From UBA1672 sp050633505 (GTDB taxonomy: Bacteria; Pseudomonadota; Alphaproteobacteria; Micavibrionales; Micavibrionaceae): a stretch of 64,000 nucleotides of DNA. The stretch covers positions 1-64,000 of the forward strand of contig JBOEGQ010000009.1 in assembly GCA_050633505.1 (NCBI GenBank), written 5' to 3'. The notes under the pieces were generated by a model. That model did not search any database, was not told the DNA's origin, and saw only the letters and a program-made list of their open reading frames with translations. Of this stretch, positions 34,118 through 42,580 are shown piece by piece. Made by a program: the position numbers and the translations under genes. Within the stretch, counting starts at the first letter, position 1; each line of letters starts with the position of its first letter.

Positions 34118-35746
34118 TTACGATTTTTGTGCTTCAACCTCTTGCGCATAATCAGTAATAATACCGTAATGCGGGTCTTCAATAAGGTTAATTTCAACCA
34201 TGTCTTTGGCCTTATTCAACAGCAATTTACAATCTGAACTTAGGTGAACAAGGTGAAGTGTAATCCCTGCCTCTTCATATTTCGTTGCCAATGCATCAAT
34301 TGCTTCTAACGCGGAATGATCCCAAACGCGGGAATTTGAAAAATCGATAACAACATGTTTTTCACCAACATCATTTTTAGGATTCAACATATTTTTAAAG
34401 CTGGAGATCGATCCAAAAAACAAAGATCCGTGAAGACTGTAAACTTTGCTTCCTTTATCAGAGCGCCCTGTAACGACCCACATATGGCTTGCCGATTTCC
34501 ATGCATAAACAAGGGCAGAAACAATCACACCAACGATAACGGCAAACGCCAAATCATGTGCCACCGTTATACCGGTCACAAGCAAAATAACAAAGGCATC
34601 TTCCTTTGGTATTTTATGCATAATACGTACAGATGCCCATGCAAATGTTCCGATAACCACCATCATCATCAGACCTGTTAATGCGGCCAGTGGAATCATC
34701 TCAATATACTGAGACGTAAACAGGATAAAGAATAATAATGCAACAGCCGCAGTAATCCCAGATAAACGCCCACGTCCACCTGATTGAATATTAATCATGG
34801 ATTGCCCGATCATCGCACACCCACCCATTGCGCCAAAAAATCCGCATGTTACGTTGGCCATACCTTGCCCGACACATTCTTGTGACGTACGTCCACGCGT
34901 TTCGGTAATTTCATCAATAAGGGTTAAGGTTAGCAAACTCTCAATCAAGCCAATTGCCGCTAATGTAAATGCAATCGGTAAAATAATGAAAAGTGTTTCA
35001 AACGTATAAGGAATAGACGGAATATGAAATGTTGGCAAACCACCGGCGACAGAGGCCAGATCACCGACTGTACGTGTATCAAGATCAAGGCCAATAACCA
35101 GACCGGAGACAATTAGAATAGAGGCCAACGGGGCAGGGATAAGCTTTCCGATTTTTGGTAATTTCGGAACAATATAAATCAAAGCCATAGTCAGGAATGT
35201 CAAACCAACCATCAAATACATTTCTGTACCATGCATCCAACCACCATTAAAGAGAACATCAATGGCACTATGTGGTGCTTCACCGGTTGTATCATGAGAC
35301 GTTTCAACCGTCTCCTTCGCGGCCTTAAACTGTCCCATCTGGGCAAGGAAAATAACAATCGCCAAACCATTCACAAAACCAAGCATCACAGGATGCGGGA
35401 CAAGGCGGATAAATTTACCCAATTGAAAAATACCCGCCAAAATTTGAATAATTCCTGTTAAAACAACAGCGGCAAAAAGATATTCCACACCATAAATCGC
35501 AACCAAACCAACCATAGCCACGGCCATAGCACCCGTTGCACCGGAGATCATACCGCTTCGTCCACCAAAAACGGCGGTAATCAAACCAACAAAAAATGCC
35601 GCATAAAGTCCGACCAATGGATCTACCCCTGCGACAAAGGCAAAGGCGATTGCCTCAGGCACCAAGGCAAGAGCAACCGTCAGACCAGATAAAATATCTG
35701 TTTTCGGGTTTTCAGTCAGATGAAATTTACGAACAAGGCGGATCAT
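34118..35746 (-). CDS. SulP-family inorganic anion transporter
   Basis: A 542-residue inner-membrane transporter with about 10-12 helices and a cytoplasmic STAS domain. The N-terminus has the SulP signature DILSGLTVALALVPEAIAFAFVAG (seen in two parts), then LYAAFFVGLITAVFGGRSGMISG. The STAS domain (about 440-540) contains VVIDFSNSRVWDHSALEAID. SulP proteins move sulfate, bicarbonate or other anions with Na+ or H+. A beta-carbonic anhydrase occurs in the window (56155) but is not linked. It is a single-gene unit that converges with the flavoprotein. Confidence 0.9.
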   Translation of the reverse strand: MIRLVRKFHLTENPKTDILSGLTVALALVPEAIAFAFVAGVDPLVGLYAAFFVGLITAVFGGRSGMISGATGAMAVAMVGLVAIYGVEYLFAAVVLTGIIQILAGIFQLGKFIRLVPHPVMLGFVNGLAIVIFLAQMGQFKAAKETVETSHDTTGEAPHSAIDVLFNGGWMHGTEMYLMVGLTFLTMALIYIVPKLPKIGKLIPAPLASILIVSGLVIGLDLDTRTVGDLASVAGGLPTFHIPSIPYTFETLFIILPIAFTLAAIGLIESLLTLTLIDEITETRGRTSQECVGQGMANVTCGFFGAMGGCAMIGQSMINIQSGGRGRLSGITAAVALLFFILFTSQYIEMIPLAALTGLMMMVVIGTFAWASVRIMHKIPKEDAFVILLVTGITVAHDLAFAVIVGVIVSALVYAWKSASHMWVVTGRSDKGSKVYSLHGSLFFGSISSFKNMLNPKNDVGEKHVVIDFSNSRVWDHSALEAIDALATKYEEAGITLHLVHLSSDCKLLLNKAKDMVEINLIEDPHYGIITDYAQEVEAQKS

Positions 35747-35829
35747 AGTCCTGAACTTTCTAAATATAGAGATAAATTGAAATTATACGTATGTTATAAG
35801 GCAAGCATAATAAAGACGGTTAAAACAAC

Positions 35830-36075
35830 TTAACAACACCCGCAACCACCCGATGGATTTGTATGATCTTCCTCACACTCATCATCGTCATGATGATGTG
35901 CATGATCGTGGTCATGGTGTTCATGCCCGCAACAAGATCCGTCCTCGGCATGGTGATGCGTATGAGAAGGTTGATGTGCAGAACCCATCATCCATGGTGA
36001 AGCCTCACCACCTGATCCTGCAGGTAATGTTGTTGACATGGATAGTTGTTTCTTTATTGCTTTAAAATTACTCAT
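35830..36075 (-). CDS. Small His-rich, Cys-tailed putative metal-binding protein
   Basis: An 81-residue hydrophilic protein with no recognised family. The middle holds a dense cluster of His, Asp and Glu (HTHHHAEDGSCCGHEHHDH and then HAHHHDDDECEEDH, about residues 38-68), and the C-terminus is GGCGCC, so it has two cysteine clusters and about 17 histidines. Such a composition suits Ni, Zn, Co or Cu binding, as in HypB-like or Cu chaperone tails. It has no signal peptide and is presumed cytoplasmic. It sits next to SulP and two unknown genes, with no metal-enzyme gene nearby. Confidence 0.7.
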   Translation of the reverse strand: MSNFKAIKKQLSMSTTLPAGSGGEASPWMMGSAHQPSHTHHHAEDGSCCGHEHHDHDHAHHHDDDECEEDHTNPSGGCGCC

Positions 36076-36116
36076 AAGGACAGTCTCTTACAGTATTTAT
36101 AGAAAATGTACACGGT

Positions 36117-36737
36117 TTATTTGCTCTTCTCAGTATTACGTGTTTTCAACTGTGCCTCTTTTAAACGATTTTCAAGAATGATTTTACCTTCTTCAAAATT
36201 GTCTGCAGGCATATCGCGATAACTGGAAATTGAAAATTCAGTTTTTAAAACCTTCCAAATTTCTCCATGTGATACCACATACCCTTTTTCAATCTCGGCA
36301 TCAACAATATCGGAAACAAGGGATTTAAGTTCCTTTTCCTGCACACTGTTAATTGTTCCTTGCGCGGGGAATACAGTTATTTTTCCGCTTCCCAATATGA
36401 TAAACACCATAGAGAATAAAAGGAAAACGACCGTGACACTAAGAAACATTATTCTTTTACGCGGATAGGCATTTTTTATAATATGTTTTAATTCACTTTG
36501 AACCTGAGTTAAATCTTCCGCACCCTCATCTTCCTCATCAACCATCATGGTTAAAAAGTTTTGATAGATAAGAGGATTATCACTGTCTTCATTTTCAAAA
36601 ATACGCGCCAATTTCGCCGCCGCCTTATCACGTGCGGCAGATGGTAAATACAATCGTTCACGCATAAGCCATTTATCAAGCCGCTTACGCGCGTTTTTGA
36701 TTGGTGCATCAATATCGAAAAGATCTTCGGTTTTCAT
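36117..36737 (-). CDS. Hypothetical single-span membrane protein with ORF6C-like C-terminus
   Basis: A 206-residue protein: a charged cytoplasmic region (residues 1-92) rich in basic and acidic residues, one membrane helix (about 94-116), and a C-terminal domain of about 75 residues. The last part (HGEIWKVLKTEFSISSYRD followed by MPADNFEEGKIILENRL) resembles the phage antirepressor ORF6C pattern, a short helical domain with a conserved F-x-x-x-S-Y-x-x-[IM]-P-x-x-x-[FY]-[DE]-E-[AG] run. This is a by-eye resemblance only. It follows the gene at 36756 by 18 bases and is the second gene left of the origin candidate. Confidence 0.6.
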   Translation of the reverse strand: MKTEDLFDIDAPIKNARKRLDKWLMRERLYLPSAARDKAAAKLARIFENEDSDNPLIYQNFLTMMVDEEDEGAEDLTQVQSELKHIIKNAYPRKRIMFLSVTVVFLLFSMVFIILGSGKITVFPAQGTINSVQEKELKSLVSDIVDAEIEKGYVVSHGEIWKVLKTEFSISSYRDMPADNFEEGKIILENRLKEAQLKTRNTEKSK

Positions 36738-36755
36738 CAGATCATAATTAAAAGG

Positions 36756-37376
36756 TTATTGTGCCAAAGATTGATCAAGAACCGGGATATCCTCAATCAG
36801 AATTTCATGATCGGCCATTGTCACACGACCGCTTGGTTCAACATAAACATCAACCTTAAACATTGCATCTTTCAACATCATATATGCCTGAATGATGTAA
36901 ACACCATCTTTACGCTTTTCTTTAAGCTCAAGCGGTTTCAATGTTTGGTTTAACGCCTTTTTGATATCTGCCGGCGGTTCATCTTTCCAATTTACGTTAT
37001 CGGTGCTTTCACACACAATGAAACGTCCGTGACGTCCCCTAACATAGGAAAAGTAAAACCGGACATATTCAAAAACATTCTCATCTGTCAGTGCAATCGG
37101 CGCGTCCTGATTAATCTGATAGATTGTTTTGAAGTCCCAATCCATAATTACAAATTCTCTGCTATCCTTTTTTTGCAAGACAAAACGTTGCAAAGGCGGG
37201 TTTGTTGCGTGATCTGCAACATTTAAAAAACGATAGGACGGATAAAACGGAACATCAATTGCAAGAATTGTTGTTTCCAGTGCATCAAAGATACTACCAT
37301 CAACATACTGGTTGATTTCATCGACCAATACGGCAACATCATCTAATTCTAATTTTGTGAAAGCTTCATCAAACAT
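36756..37376 (-). CDS. Hypothetical protein, 206 aa, next to the origin
   Basis: No family recognised. A soluble, acidic protein starting MFDEAFTKLELDDVAVLVDE, with several beta-strand-like aromatic segments (FVIMDWDFKTIYQ, VRFYFSYVRGRHGRF) and the final strand VTMADHEILIEDIP. There is no signal peptide or membrane segment. The start ATG 37374-37376 borders the proposed origin, and the gene is transcribed away from it; it is likely co-transcribed with the membrane protein gene at 36117. Position alone hints at an origin-linked or simply highly replicated gene. Confidence 0.65.
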   Translation of the reverse strand: MFDEAFTKLELDDVAVLVDEINQYVDGSIFDALETTILAIDVPFYPSYRFLNVADHATNPPLQRFVLQKKDSREFVIMDWDFKTIYQINQDAPIALTDENVFEYVRFYFSYVRGRHGRFIVCESTDNVNWKDEPPADIKKALNQTLKPLELKEKRKDGVYIIQAYMMLKDAMFKVDVYVEPSGRVTMADHEILIEDIPVLDQSLAQ

Positions 37377-37792
37377 ATTTATTCTTCTACGATTCGCGAA
37401 ATAAAGTAACCAGTTCAGATAATGAGGCTTTTATGTCTAAAAATCAAGCAAAGAGGTCGGGAAAACTTTGTGAACAAATATCAGATAAGTCACTGTATAA
37501 AAAAAGGGATAAAGTTACCCAGATTCTATCCCATTTGCACAATGGGTGCTTGTCCACTTGTGTAAAAGTCGAAATGTGAAAAAGAATAAAATTTTCTGGA
37601 CTCGTATCGACTCGAAACAAACTGTAAGAAAAAACGAAAATGATGCCTGTGTATGAATAAGGGGGTAAATTTAATCCCCGATTCTCACAGCCCCTACTAT
37701 CTAATAAAACCTTATATAAAATAATATTTATTTTTTAATTCTTCCTTGTATGCCTGACCAAATTTTGAATAATGGCTCCATAATTAATTGGA
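37377..37792. other. Probable chromosomal replication origin (oriC)
   Basis: This 416-base non-coding gap sits directly upstream of hemE, as the origin does in Caulobacter. It holds five GANTC methylation sites (37391, 37522, 37599, 37609, 37680), far denser than chance, an AT-rich tract (37700-37740), and several inverted repeats (GGGATA/TATCCC at 37506/37527, CCCATT/AATGGG at 37530/37541, GGGG/CCCC at 37660-37679). Strand composition switches here from C-rich to G-rich on the plus strand. DnaA boxes are weak: TTGTCCACT (37550-37558) has two mismatches. A start of bidirectional replication fits best, but is not proven. Confidence 0.75.
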
Positions 37793-38857
37793 ATGAAAAA
37801 TATGGGTAATCAAAAAAAGAATTTTCTGGAAACTCTGAAGGGGCATAAAACAGATCGGGTGCCTTTTTGGTTTATGCGCCAGGCAGGCAGATACTTACCG
37901 GAGTATCGTGAATTGCGTGCAAAGGCAGGTGGGTTTTTGGATATGGCGTATAACCCGCAATTGGCATGTGAAATCACAATGCAGCCTATTCGAAGATTTG
38001 AAATGGATGCAGCGATTATTTTTTCAGATATTCTGGTTATTCCACATGCACTTGGTCAGGATCTCCAATTTGTTGCAGGAGAGGGGCCGAAACTTCCCCC
38101 CTTACGCACTGGATCTGATATTGCAAAATTGAATTTTAATGCATTTCAAACAACGCTTAATCCCGTTTACGAGGCAATCGAAGCAACACGGAATGCTTTG
38201 CAGGAAGAAGAATATCACAATACCGCGCTTATCGGGTTTTGTGGCGCGCCATGGACAGTTGCGTGCTATATGGTGGAAGGGCAAGGCAGCAAAGATTACA
38301 TGAATGTGAAAAAGCTGGCCTATTCGGATCCGGTTGGGTTTGATGCGTTGATTGATCTTTTGGTAGAATCTTCTGCCGCTTATCTGATTAATCAAATCAA
38401 TGCAGGGGCGCAAAGTGTTCAAATTTTTGACAGTTGGGCAGGGGTTCTTGATGCACAAATGTTCAGAAAACTTGTTATTCAACCAACCAGACAGATTGTT
38501 GATCTTGTAAAAGACGTACATCCCAATGTTCCGATTATTGGCTTCCCAAGATGCGCAGGCCAAAATTATATATCCTATATCCAAGATACCGGTGTTACTG
38601 CGGTTGGACTAGACCCAAGTGTTGATACAAAATGGGCGGCGCGCAGTCTTCAACCACTTGTCCCTGTGCAGGGGAATTTAGATCCTGCTTGCTTGTATGC
38701 AGGTGGAGACTCCCTCATCCTTGCGGCGGAAAAAATAATCGGCGATTTGTCGGGCGGGAATTTTGTCTTTAACCTTGGCCATGGTATTCACAAAGATACC
38801 CCGGTAGAGCATGTTGAGATGCTTGTTAAATTTATCAAGGATGTCCGTTTATCATGA
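37793..38857 (+). CDS. hemE: Uroporphyrinogen decarboxylase
   Basis: Decarboxylates the four acetate side chains of uroporphyrinogen III to give coproporphyrinogen III in haem synthesis. The 354-residue protein has the active-site RQAGRYLPEYRELR at about residue 25, the IFSDILVIPHALG strand with the catalytic Asp, and the GFCGAPWTVACYMVEG motif. Translation may start at ATG 37793 or ATG 37802. Its stop overlaps the hemH start (ATGA), so the two are coupled. It lies beside the probable origin, which is its usual place in alphaproteobacteria. Confidence 0.96.
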   Translation: MKNMGNQKKNFLETLKGHKTDRVPFWFMRQAGRYLPEYRELRAKAGGFLDMAYNPQLACEITMQPIRRFEMDAAIIFSDILVIPHALGQDLQFVAGEGPKLPPLRTGSDIAKLNFNAFQTTLNPVYEAIEATRNALQEEEYHNTALIGFCGAPWTVACYMVEGQGSKDYMNVKKLAYSDPVGFDALIDLLVESSAAYLINQINAGAQSVQIFDSWAGVLDAQMFRKLVIQPTRQIVDLVKDVHPNVPIIGFPRCAGQNYISYIQDTGVTAVGLDPSVDTKWAARSLQPLVPVQGNLDPACLYAGGDSLILAAEKIIGDLSGGNFVFNLGHGIHKDTPVEHVEMLVKFIKDVRLS

Positions 38858-39924
38858 GCAAAAAAGTCGCAGTAATTTTGTTTAATCTTGGCGGACCGGA
38901 TTCCAAAGAATCTATCAAGCCGTTCCTCATGAATTTTTTCATGGACAAGAATATTATTTCTGCGACTTTGCCTATTCGTTTCTTTGTTGCAAAAATGATT
39001 AGCATCCGTCGTTCAAAACGTGAAGCCGGTGAATCGTATGGTGAGTTAGGTGATAAATCGCCACTTTTGGAAAATTCACAAAAACAGGCTGACGCGCTTG
39101 AGAAATTTTTGAACGAGAAGGGCGATGGTAACACGTATAAATCCTTTGTGACTATGCGGTACTGGCATCCGATGGCGCCTGAAATTGTGAAAAAGGTACA
39201 GGCATTCGGCGCGGATAAAGTTATCCTTTTGCCTCTCTACCCGCAATTTTCAACAACAACGACTTGGTCTTCCTTGGGAGAGTGGAAAAAGGCCTTATCC
39301 AAGGCGAAGTATAAACCTGAAACATCGATGGTGTGTTGCTATCCCGAAAATGATGGATTTGTCGAAGCCGCGGCACAAAACATTGCAAAACAGCATAAAA
39401 CCGCGATTAATGACGGGATAGAAAATCCGCGGATTTTATTTTCTGCACATGGCTTGCCTGAAAAGGTTATTGAGGGCGGCGACCCTTATCAAGATCAGTG
39501 TGAGAAAACCGCCGAAAAAATTGCCCTGCGCCTTAAGGAGATCACAGGCGTACAAAACCTTGATTGGCAAAGCTGTTATCAAAGCCGTGTCGGCCCCCTT
39601 AAATGGATTGGCCCGTCTTTGGATGAGGCACTGGAAAAGGCCGCGCAGGATAAAAAGTCGGTTATTATTTTCCCCCATGCCTTTACGCAAGAACATGTCG
39701 AAACCTTGGTTGAGCTGGATATTGAATATAAAGAAATTGCCGAAAATCTTGGTATTCACGGATATTATCGTGCGCATACCGTTGGCACACATACGGCCTT
39801 TATCAATGGTTTATCGCAATTGGTAACCGATCATATGGATAAAACCGAAATCGCGGCGGAAGGTGGTGCGTGTATTTGCCCTGACACGTACGGTAAGTGT
39901 TGTATGCGCGTGGGCAGTTTATAA
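38854..39924 (+). CDS. hemH: Ferrochelatase with Cys-rich C-terminus
   Basis: Inserts Fe2+ into protoporphyrin IX, the last step of haem synthesis, at the inner membrane. The 356-residue protein has LFNLGGPDS near the start, the conserved substrate-binding SAHGLPEKV with the catalytic His, and HAFTQEHVETLVELD with the acidic pair. The C-terminus carries ACICPDTYGKCC, a cysteine cluster like the one that holds a [2Fe-2S] centre in Caulobacter ferrochelatase, so an Fe-S cluster is likely here too. It overlaps hemE; hemJ, the preceding enzyme, is at 8.2 kb. Confidence 0.95.
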   Translation: MSKKVAVILFNLGGPDSKESIKPFLMNFFMDKNIISATLPIRFFVAKMISIRRSKREAGESYGELGDKSPLLENSQKQADALEKFLNEKGDGNTYKSFVTMRYWHPMAPEIVKKVQAFGADKVILLPLYPQFSTTTTWSSLGEWKKALSKAKYKPETSMVCCYPENDGFVEAAAQNIAKQHKTAINDGIENPRILFSAHGLPEKVIEGGDPYQDQCEKTAEKIALRLKEITGVQNLDWQSCYQSRVGPLKWIGPSLDEALEKAAQDKKSVIIFPHAFTQEHVETLVELDIEYKEIAENLGIHGYYRAHTVGTHTAFINGLSQLVTDHMDKTEIAAEGGACICPDTYGKCCMRVGSL

Positions 39925-39934
39925 AGACAATGGC

Positions 39935-40378
39935 TTAAGGCTCTACAATCGGAGTTTGTTGCTCATAGATCTCTGACGGGCGTAGGGTAAAGTCTTTATC
40001 ACTGAAATCTGTTCCCTCAACTCCGAGATAGAGCGCACCTGCCATTAATGGTGGCGCGATGAAGCCCTTAACAAATTCTGTGACATTCTCCCCCCGTACA
40101 TCACGTGCACAGGCAAGGGATTGATACGCCGAAAATAATGATACCGTGGCCAAGGCCGCAGGAATTTCGGGGGTATCTTGATATCTTTCAATTGCGGGCT
40201 GTACCATATCGGCGAAAATCCCACACCCAACCAAATAGATGTTAGAGGTAAATCCCGCCATTTGCGTATTGGAATTTTTCTGATCCAAGATTTTCTTAAA
40301 CGACTTTTCCGCCTCTTGCGTTAAGGCGCGATCGGCCGCGTACATATCGTCTTGATTTGAAATATCCATGGTTATCAC
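39935..40378 (-). CDS. Hypothetical protein, 147 aa
   Basis: No family recognised. An acidic protein starting MITMDISNQDDMY, possibly beginning at the second Met, with a hydrophobic central part (residues about 52-110, GIFADMVQPAIE, AALATVSLFSAYQSLACA, GFIAPPLMAGALYLGV) that could form one or two membrane-associated helices. The polar ends would then be cytoplasmic. It converges on hemH, with the stops ten bases apart. No operon partner is seen, and nothing links it to haem synthesis. Confidence 0.55.
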   Translation of the reverse strand: MITMDISNQDDMYAADRALTQEAEKSFKKILDQKNSNTQMAGFTSNIYLVGCGIFADMVQPAIERYQDTPEIPAALATVSLFSAYQSLACARDVRGENVTEFVKGFIAPPLMAGALYLGVEGTDFSDKDFTLRPSEIYEQQTPIVEP

Positions 40379-40465
40379 TCCGTCCCCGTTTTCTTGGCAG
40401 GGTATAGCATAACATATATATTATGTCAAAGATATCAAGAGAGATTTCATCCCTGCGCCCTACCC

Positions 40466-41878
40466 CTAAATCCGATATTTATGGCGCAGCGCAAGACCAA
40501 ATAAGAACAGTAAAAGGATTGAAATGCCGCTTTGTGAGAAAGTAAGGAGATAAATCCATGTGGGAATTTCGGAACCAAATAAATCATTATCTATTTGAAT
40601 GGCGTTTTTGGCGGAAGGGATAAAGGCAAACATATTCGCCGCAGAGAATGCGAGTGCTTTCTGCCACTCGATTTTTTCTGCATGTTCGAGCAAGGATGCT
40701 ATTAAATAAAACTCTGCCCAGATAATCCATATATAAAACAATCCATGTACAGGCCGTGTTACTGATCTGCCATAGTTACTGAGTTTTTCAAACCAGAATT
40801 CTGAATTTAACCAGTATGTCCTTGTATGTGTCCGCTTGGCTTGCATTTCTAAAACGTGGAAATCTTGGGCGGCCTGATGGTTTTTATTATCCTCGGCCAG
40901 TTCCTTTAATCGGCGGGCGCGGGCAATGTCGTCGGCATTGCCTATATTCCTTTTATCAATCCAGTCCTCTACGTTATAAAAAAATTGGTACGCCAACCAA
41001 TCAAAAAATTGTGATATGTAAGACTTTTGATCGGTTGATTTATCTCCCCGTGGTAAGGCACATTTTACCCCCGATAGGGAAACATGATGTGATGTTTTGG
41101 TGTTGGTTAAATCAATCAGGCAGGGAAAGACTTCGCGCTTCGTTTTGTCTTTATCTATATATGCCGCAGAAATTTCCAATGGGCCGTCAAATGTAGAATG
41201 TTTGAATGAAAATTTTTTTAAATTTTGTACATTGATTAAATCAGTGAAAAGAGCAATTCCACCAAATTTTACATTGTAGAAAGATATATCTCCTTTTCCG
41301 AAGTTGGCATTGTTGAAAGATACCTCTCCGTCTCCGAAAGTGGTATGAGAGAAATATACATTTCCGTCTCCGAAGTTGGCCTTGTAGAAAGATACATCTC
41401 CCTTTCCGAAAGTGGCACCGGAGAAATATACATCTCCCTTTCCGAAAGTGGCACCGGAGAAATATACATCTCCCTTTCCTAAAGTGGCCTTGTAGAAAGA
41501 TACATCTCCCTCCCCGAAAGTGGCATTGGAGAAAGATACCTGTCCCTCTCCGAAAGTGGCCTCGGAGAAAGATACATTTCCGTCTCCGAAAGTAGCACGG
41601 GAGAAAAATACATTTCCGTCTCCAAAAGTGGCGTTGGAGAAATCTACATCTCCATCTCCGAAAGTGGCATAGGAGAAATCTACATCTCCATTTGGAAAAT
41701 TGAATCCGGAAAAATTGACAATACCGTAGTCAGAGAAATCAACTTTTTCAAAATCAATATTATAATCAAGATTGTTTGCGACCCAGTTATTCCATGCGTC
41801 ACGGCCTTCTTCCCATAGGGCGAGGGCATCGTCCCTTTTCAATGTCTCCAAACCGTTGTTAAATCTCCAAGACATCAA
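40466..41878 (-). CDS. Membrane protein with twelve 12-residue repeats
   Basis: A 470-residue protein of three parts: a polar N-terminus (1-63), a block of twelve near-identical 12-residue units (residues 64-207) of the form G-[DNQ]-V-x-F-S-x-A-T-F-G-x, and a C-terminal half with helices, including a Trp-rich segment and at least two membrane spans (around 385-405 and 440-465). The repeat recalls pentapeptide repeats (A-x-F steps) but the period is twelve, so it probably forms a regular beta-helix or solenoid. Two adjacent units are perfect copies at DNA level, so the array is actively expanding. The role is unknown. Confidence 0.75.
   Translation of the reverse strand: MMSWRFNNGLETLKRDDALALWEEGRDAWNNWVANNLDYNIDFEKVDFSDYGIVNFSGFNFPNGDVDFSYATFGDGDVDFSNATFGDGNVFFSRATFGDGNVSFSEATFGEGQVSFSNATFGEGDVSFYKATLGKGDVYFSGATFGKGDVYFSGATFGKGDVSFYKANFGDGNVYFSHTTFGDGEVSFNNANFGKGDISFYNVKFGGIALFTDLINVQNLKKFSFKHSTFDGPLEISAAYIDKDKTKREVFPCLIDLTNTKTSHHVSLSGVKCALPRGDKSTDQKSYISQFFDWLAYQFFYNVEDWIDKRNIGNADDIARARRLKELAEDNKNHQAAQDFHVLEMQAKRTHTRTYWLNSEFWFEKLSNYGRSVTRPVHGLFYIWIIWAEFYLIASLLEHAEKIEWQKALAFSAANMFAFIPSAKNAIQIDNDLFGSEIPTWIYLLTFSQSGISILLLFLFGLALRHKYRI
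41258..41689 (-). repeat. Twelve 36-base coding repeats
   Basis: Tandem 36-base units inside the gene at 40466-41878, encoding 12 residues each (GDVYFSGATFGK and variants). The near-identity of neighbouring units at nucleotide level suggests recent expansion or slippage. It is not a CRISPR array: there are no unique spacers and the frame is open throughout. Confidence 0.85.
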
Positions 41879-41910
41879 TCACCTCAACACTCTATCTGAA
41901 TACAAATTAT

Positions 41911-41964
41911 TATAGTTGTAAAATTATGATTTGGCGAGGGGTGTGTGGAGATGGGTTGTTTTGG
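41911..41964. repeat. 54-base direct repeat, copy 1
   Basis: Begins TATAGTTGTAAAATTATGAT and ends GGGTTGTTTTGG. It differs from copy 2 (42479-42532) at only 2 of 54 positions. It lies 33 bases upstream of the repeat-protein gene start (41878). The two copies flank the small secreted-protein gene at 41978-42343. No inverted ends or transposase are visible. Confidence 0.85.
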
Positions 41965-41977
41965 TGGTTTTTAGGCG

Positions 41978-42343
41978 TTATTCAACAATGCTTATTGTAT
42001 CGAACTCACACACCAGATCCATGCTATGAGGTTGGCGTTTTTTCTCGATTACCCTAACATTATTCAATTGTACTTTTTTGCCGGAAAATGATTCATAATA
42101 TGCCTCAATTTCTTCTGGTATTTCATCCTTGGCATGAACTTTAACATAGTCAGTACATCCCATTGTTTCATCCGTAATATCCGATAATTTTATTGCATAT
42201 AACGGCCATCCAATGACTGTTGGCCAGAGCATACTCGGATTATAAAGTCCTTCAGAAACACCTTGAACATTTGCGGCATATGCCGGTTTTCCTGCACTGG
42301 CTGCTATCAAACACACGCCCATCACCAATAGTTTTTTAATCAT
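41978..42343 (-). CDS. Small secreted protein, 121 aa
   Basis: No family recognised. A clear signal peptide (MIKKLLVMGVCLIAASAGKPAYA, cleavage after AYA near residue 23; read in two parts) leads to a mature domain of about 98 residues starting ANVQGVSEGLYNP, with a Trp-Pro pair, two cysteines (one near CTDYVKVHAKDE, one near DLVCEFDT) that may form a disulfide, and a basic stretch VIEKKRQPH. It is probably periplasmic or released. The gene is bracketed by two near-identical 54-base repeats, an unusual placement. Confidence 0.65.
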   Translation of the reverse strand: MIKKLLVMGVCLIAASAGKPAYAANVQGVSEGLYNPSMLWPTVIGWPLYAIKLSDITDETMGCTDYVKVHAKDEIPEEIEAYYESFSGKKVQLNNVRVIEKKRQPHSMDLVCEFDTISIVE

Positions 42344-42478
42344 AAAAAATTTTCCTGTTATTTTAGAGATGTTATTCTATCTACGAATTTCTCTGAAAGC
42401 AAATACGTAAAAAAGTGATCGGAAATGCAACTAACCTGTCATTTATCTATGAATTTCCAACCATTAAGCCAATAGAAC
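42344..42478. other. Short AT-rich gap upstream of the secreted-protein gene
   Basis: These 135 bases hold the promoter region of the minus-strand gene at 41978-42343 and no coding frame I can support. I see no recognisable operator. Confidence 0.3.
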
Positions 42479-42532
42479 TATAGTTGTAAAATTGTGATTT
42501 GGCGAGGGGGGTGTGGAGATGGGTTGTTTTGG
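42479..42532. repeat. 54-base direct repeat, copy 2
   Basis: It matches copy 1 (41911-41964) at 52 of 54 positions. It lies 136 bases upstream of the small secreted-protein gene and about 50 bases upstream of the structured RNA at 42581. It may be a duplicated regulatory segment. Confidence 0.85.
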
Positions 42533-42580
42533 AAATTCTTTCCTGATATGACTGTGTTTGGTCAAGTGTGTACGTGGGAT

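Noticed and set aside
41258..41689. Regular repeats that could look like a CRISPR array
   Set aside because: The repeats are 36 bases, contiguous, without unique spacers, and the reading frame is open through all of them. They encode a 12-residue protein repeat.
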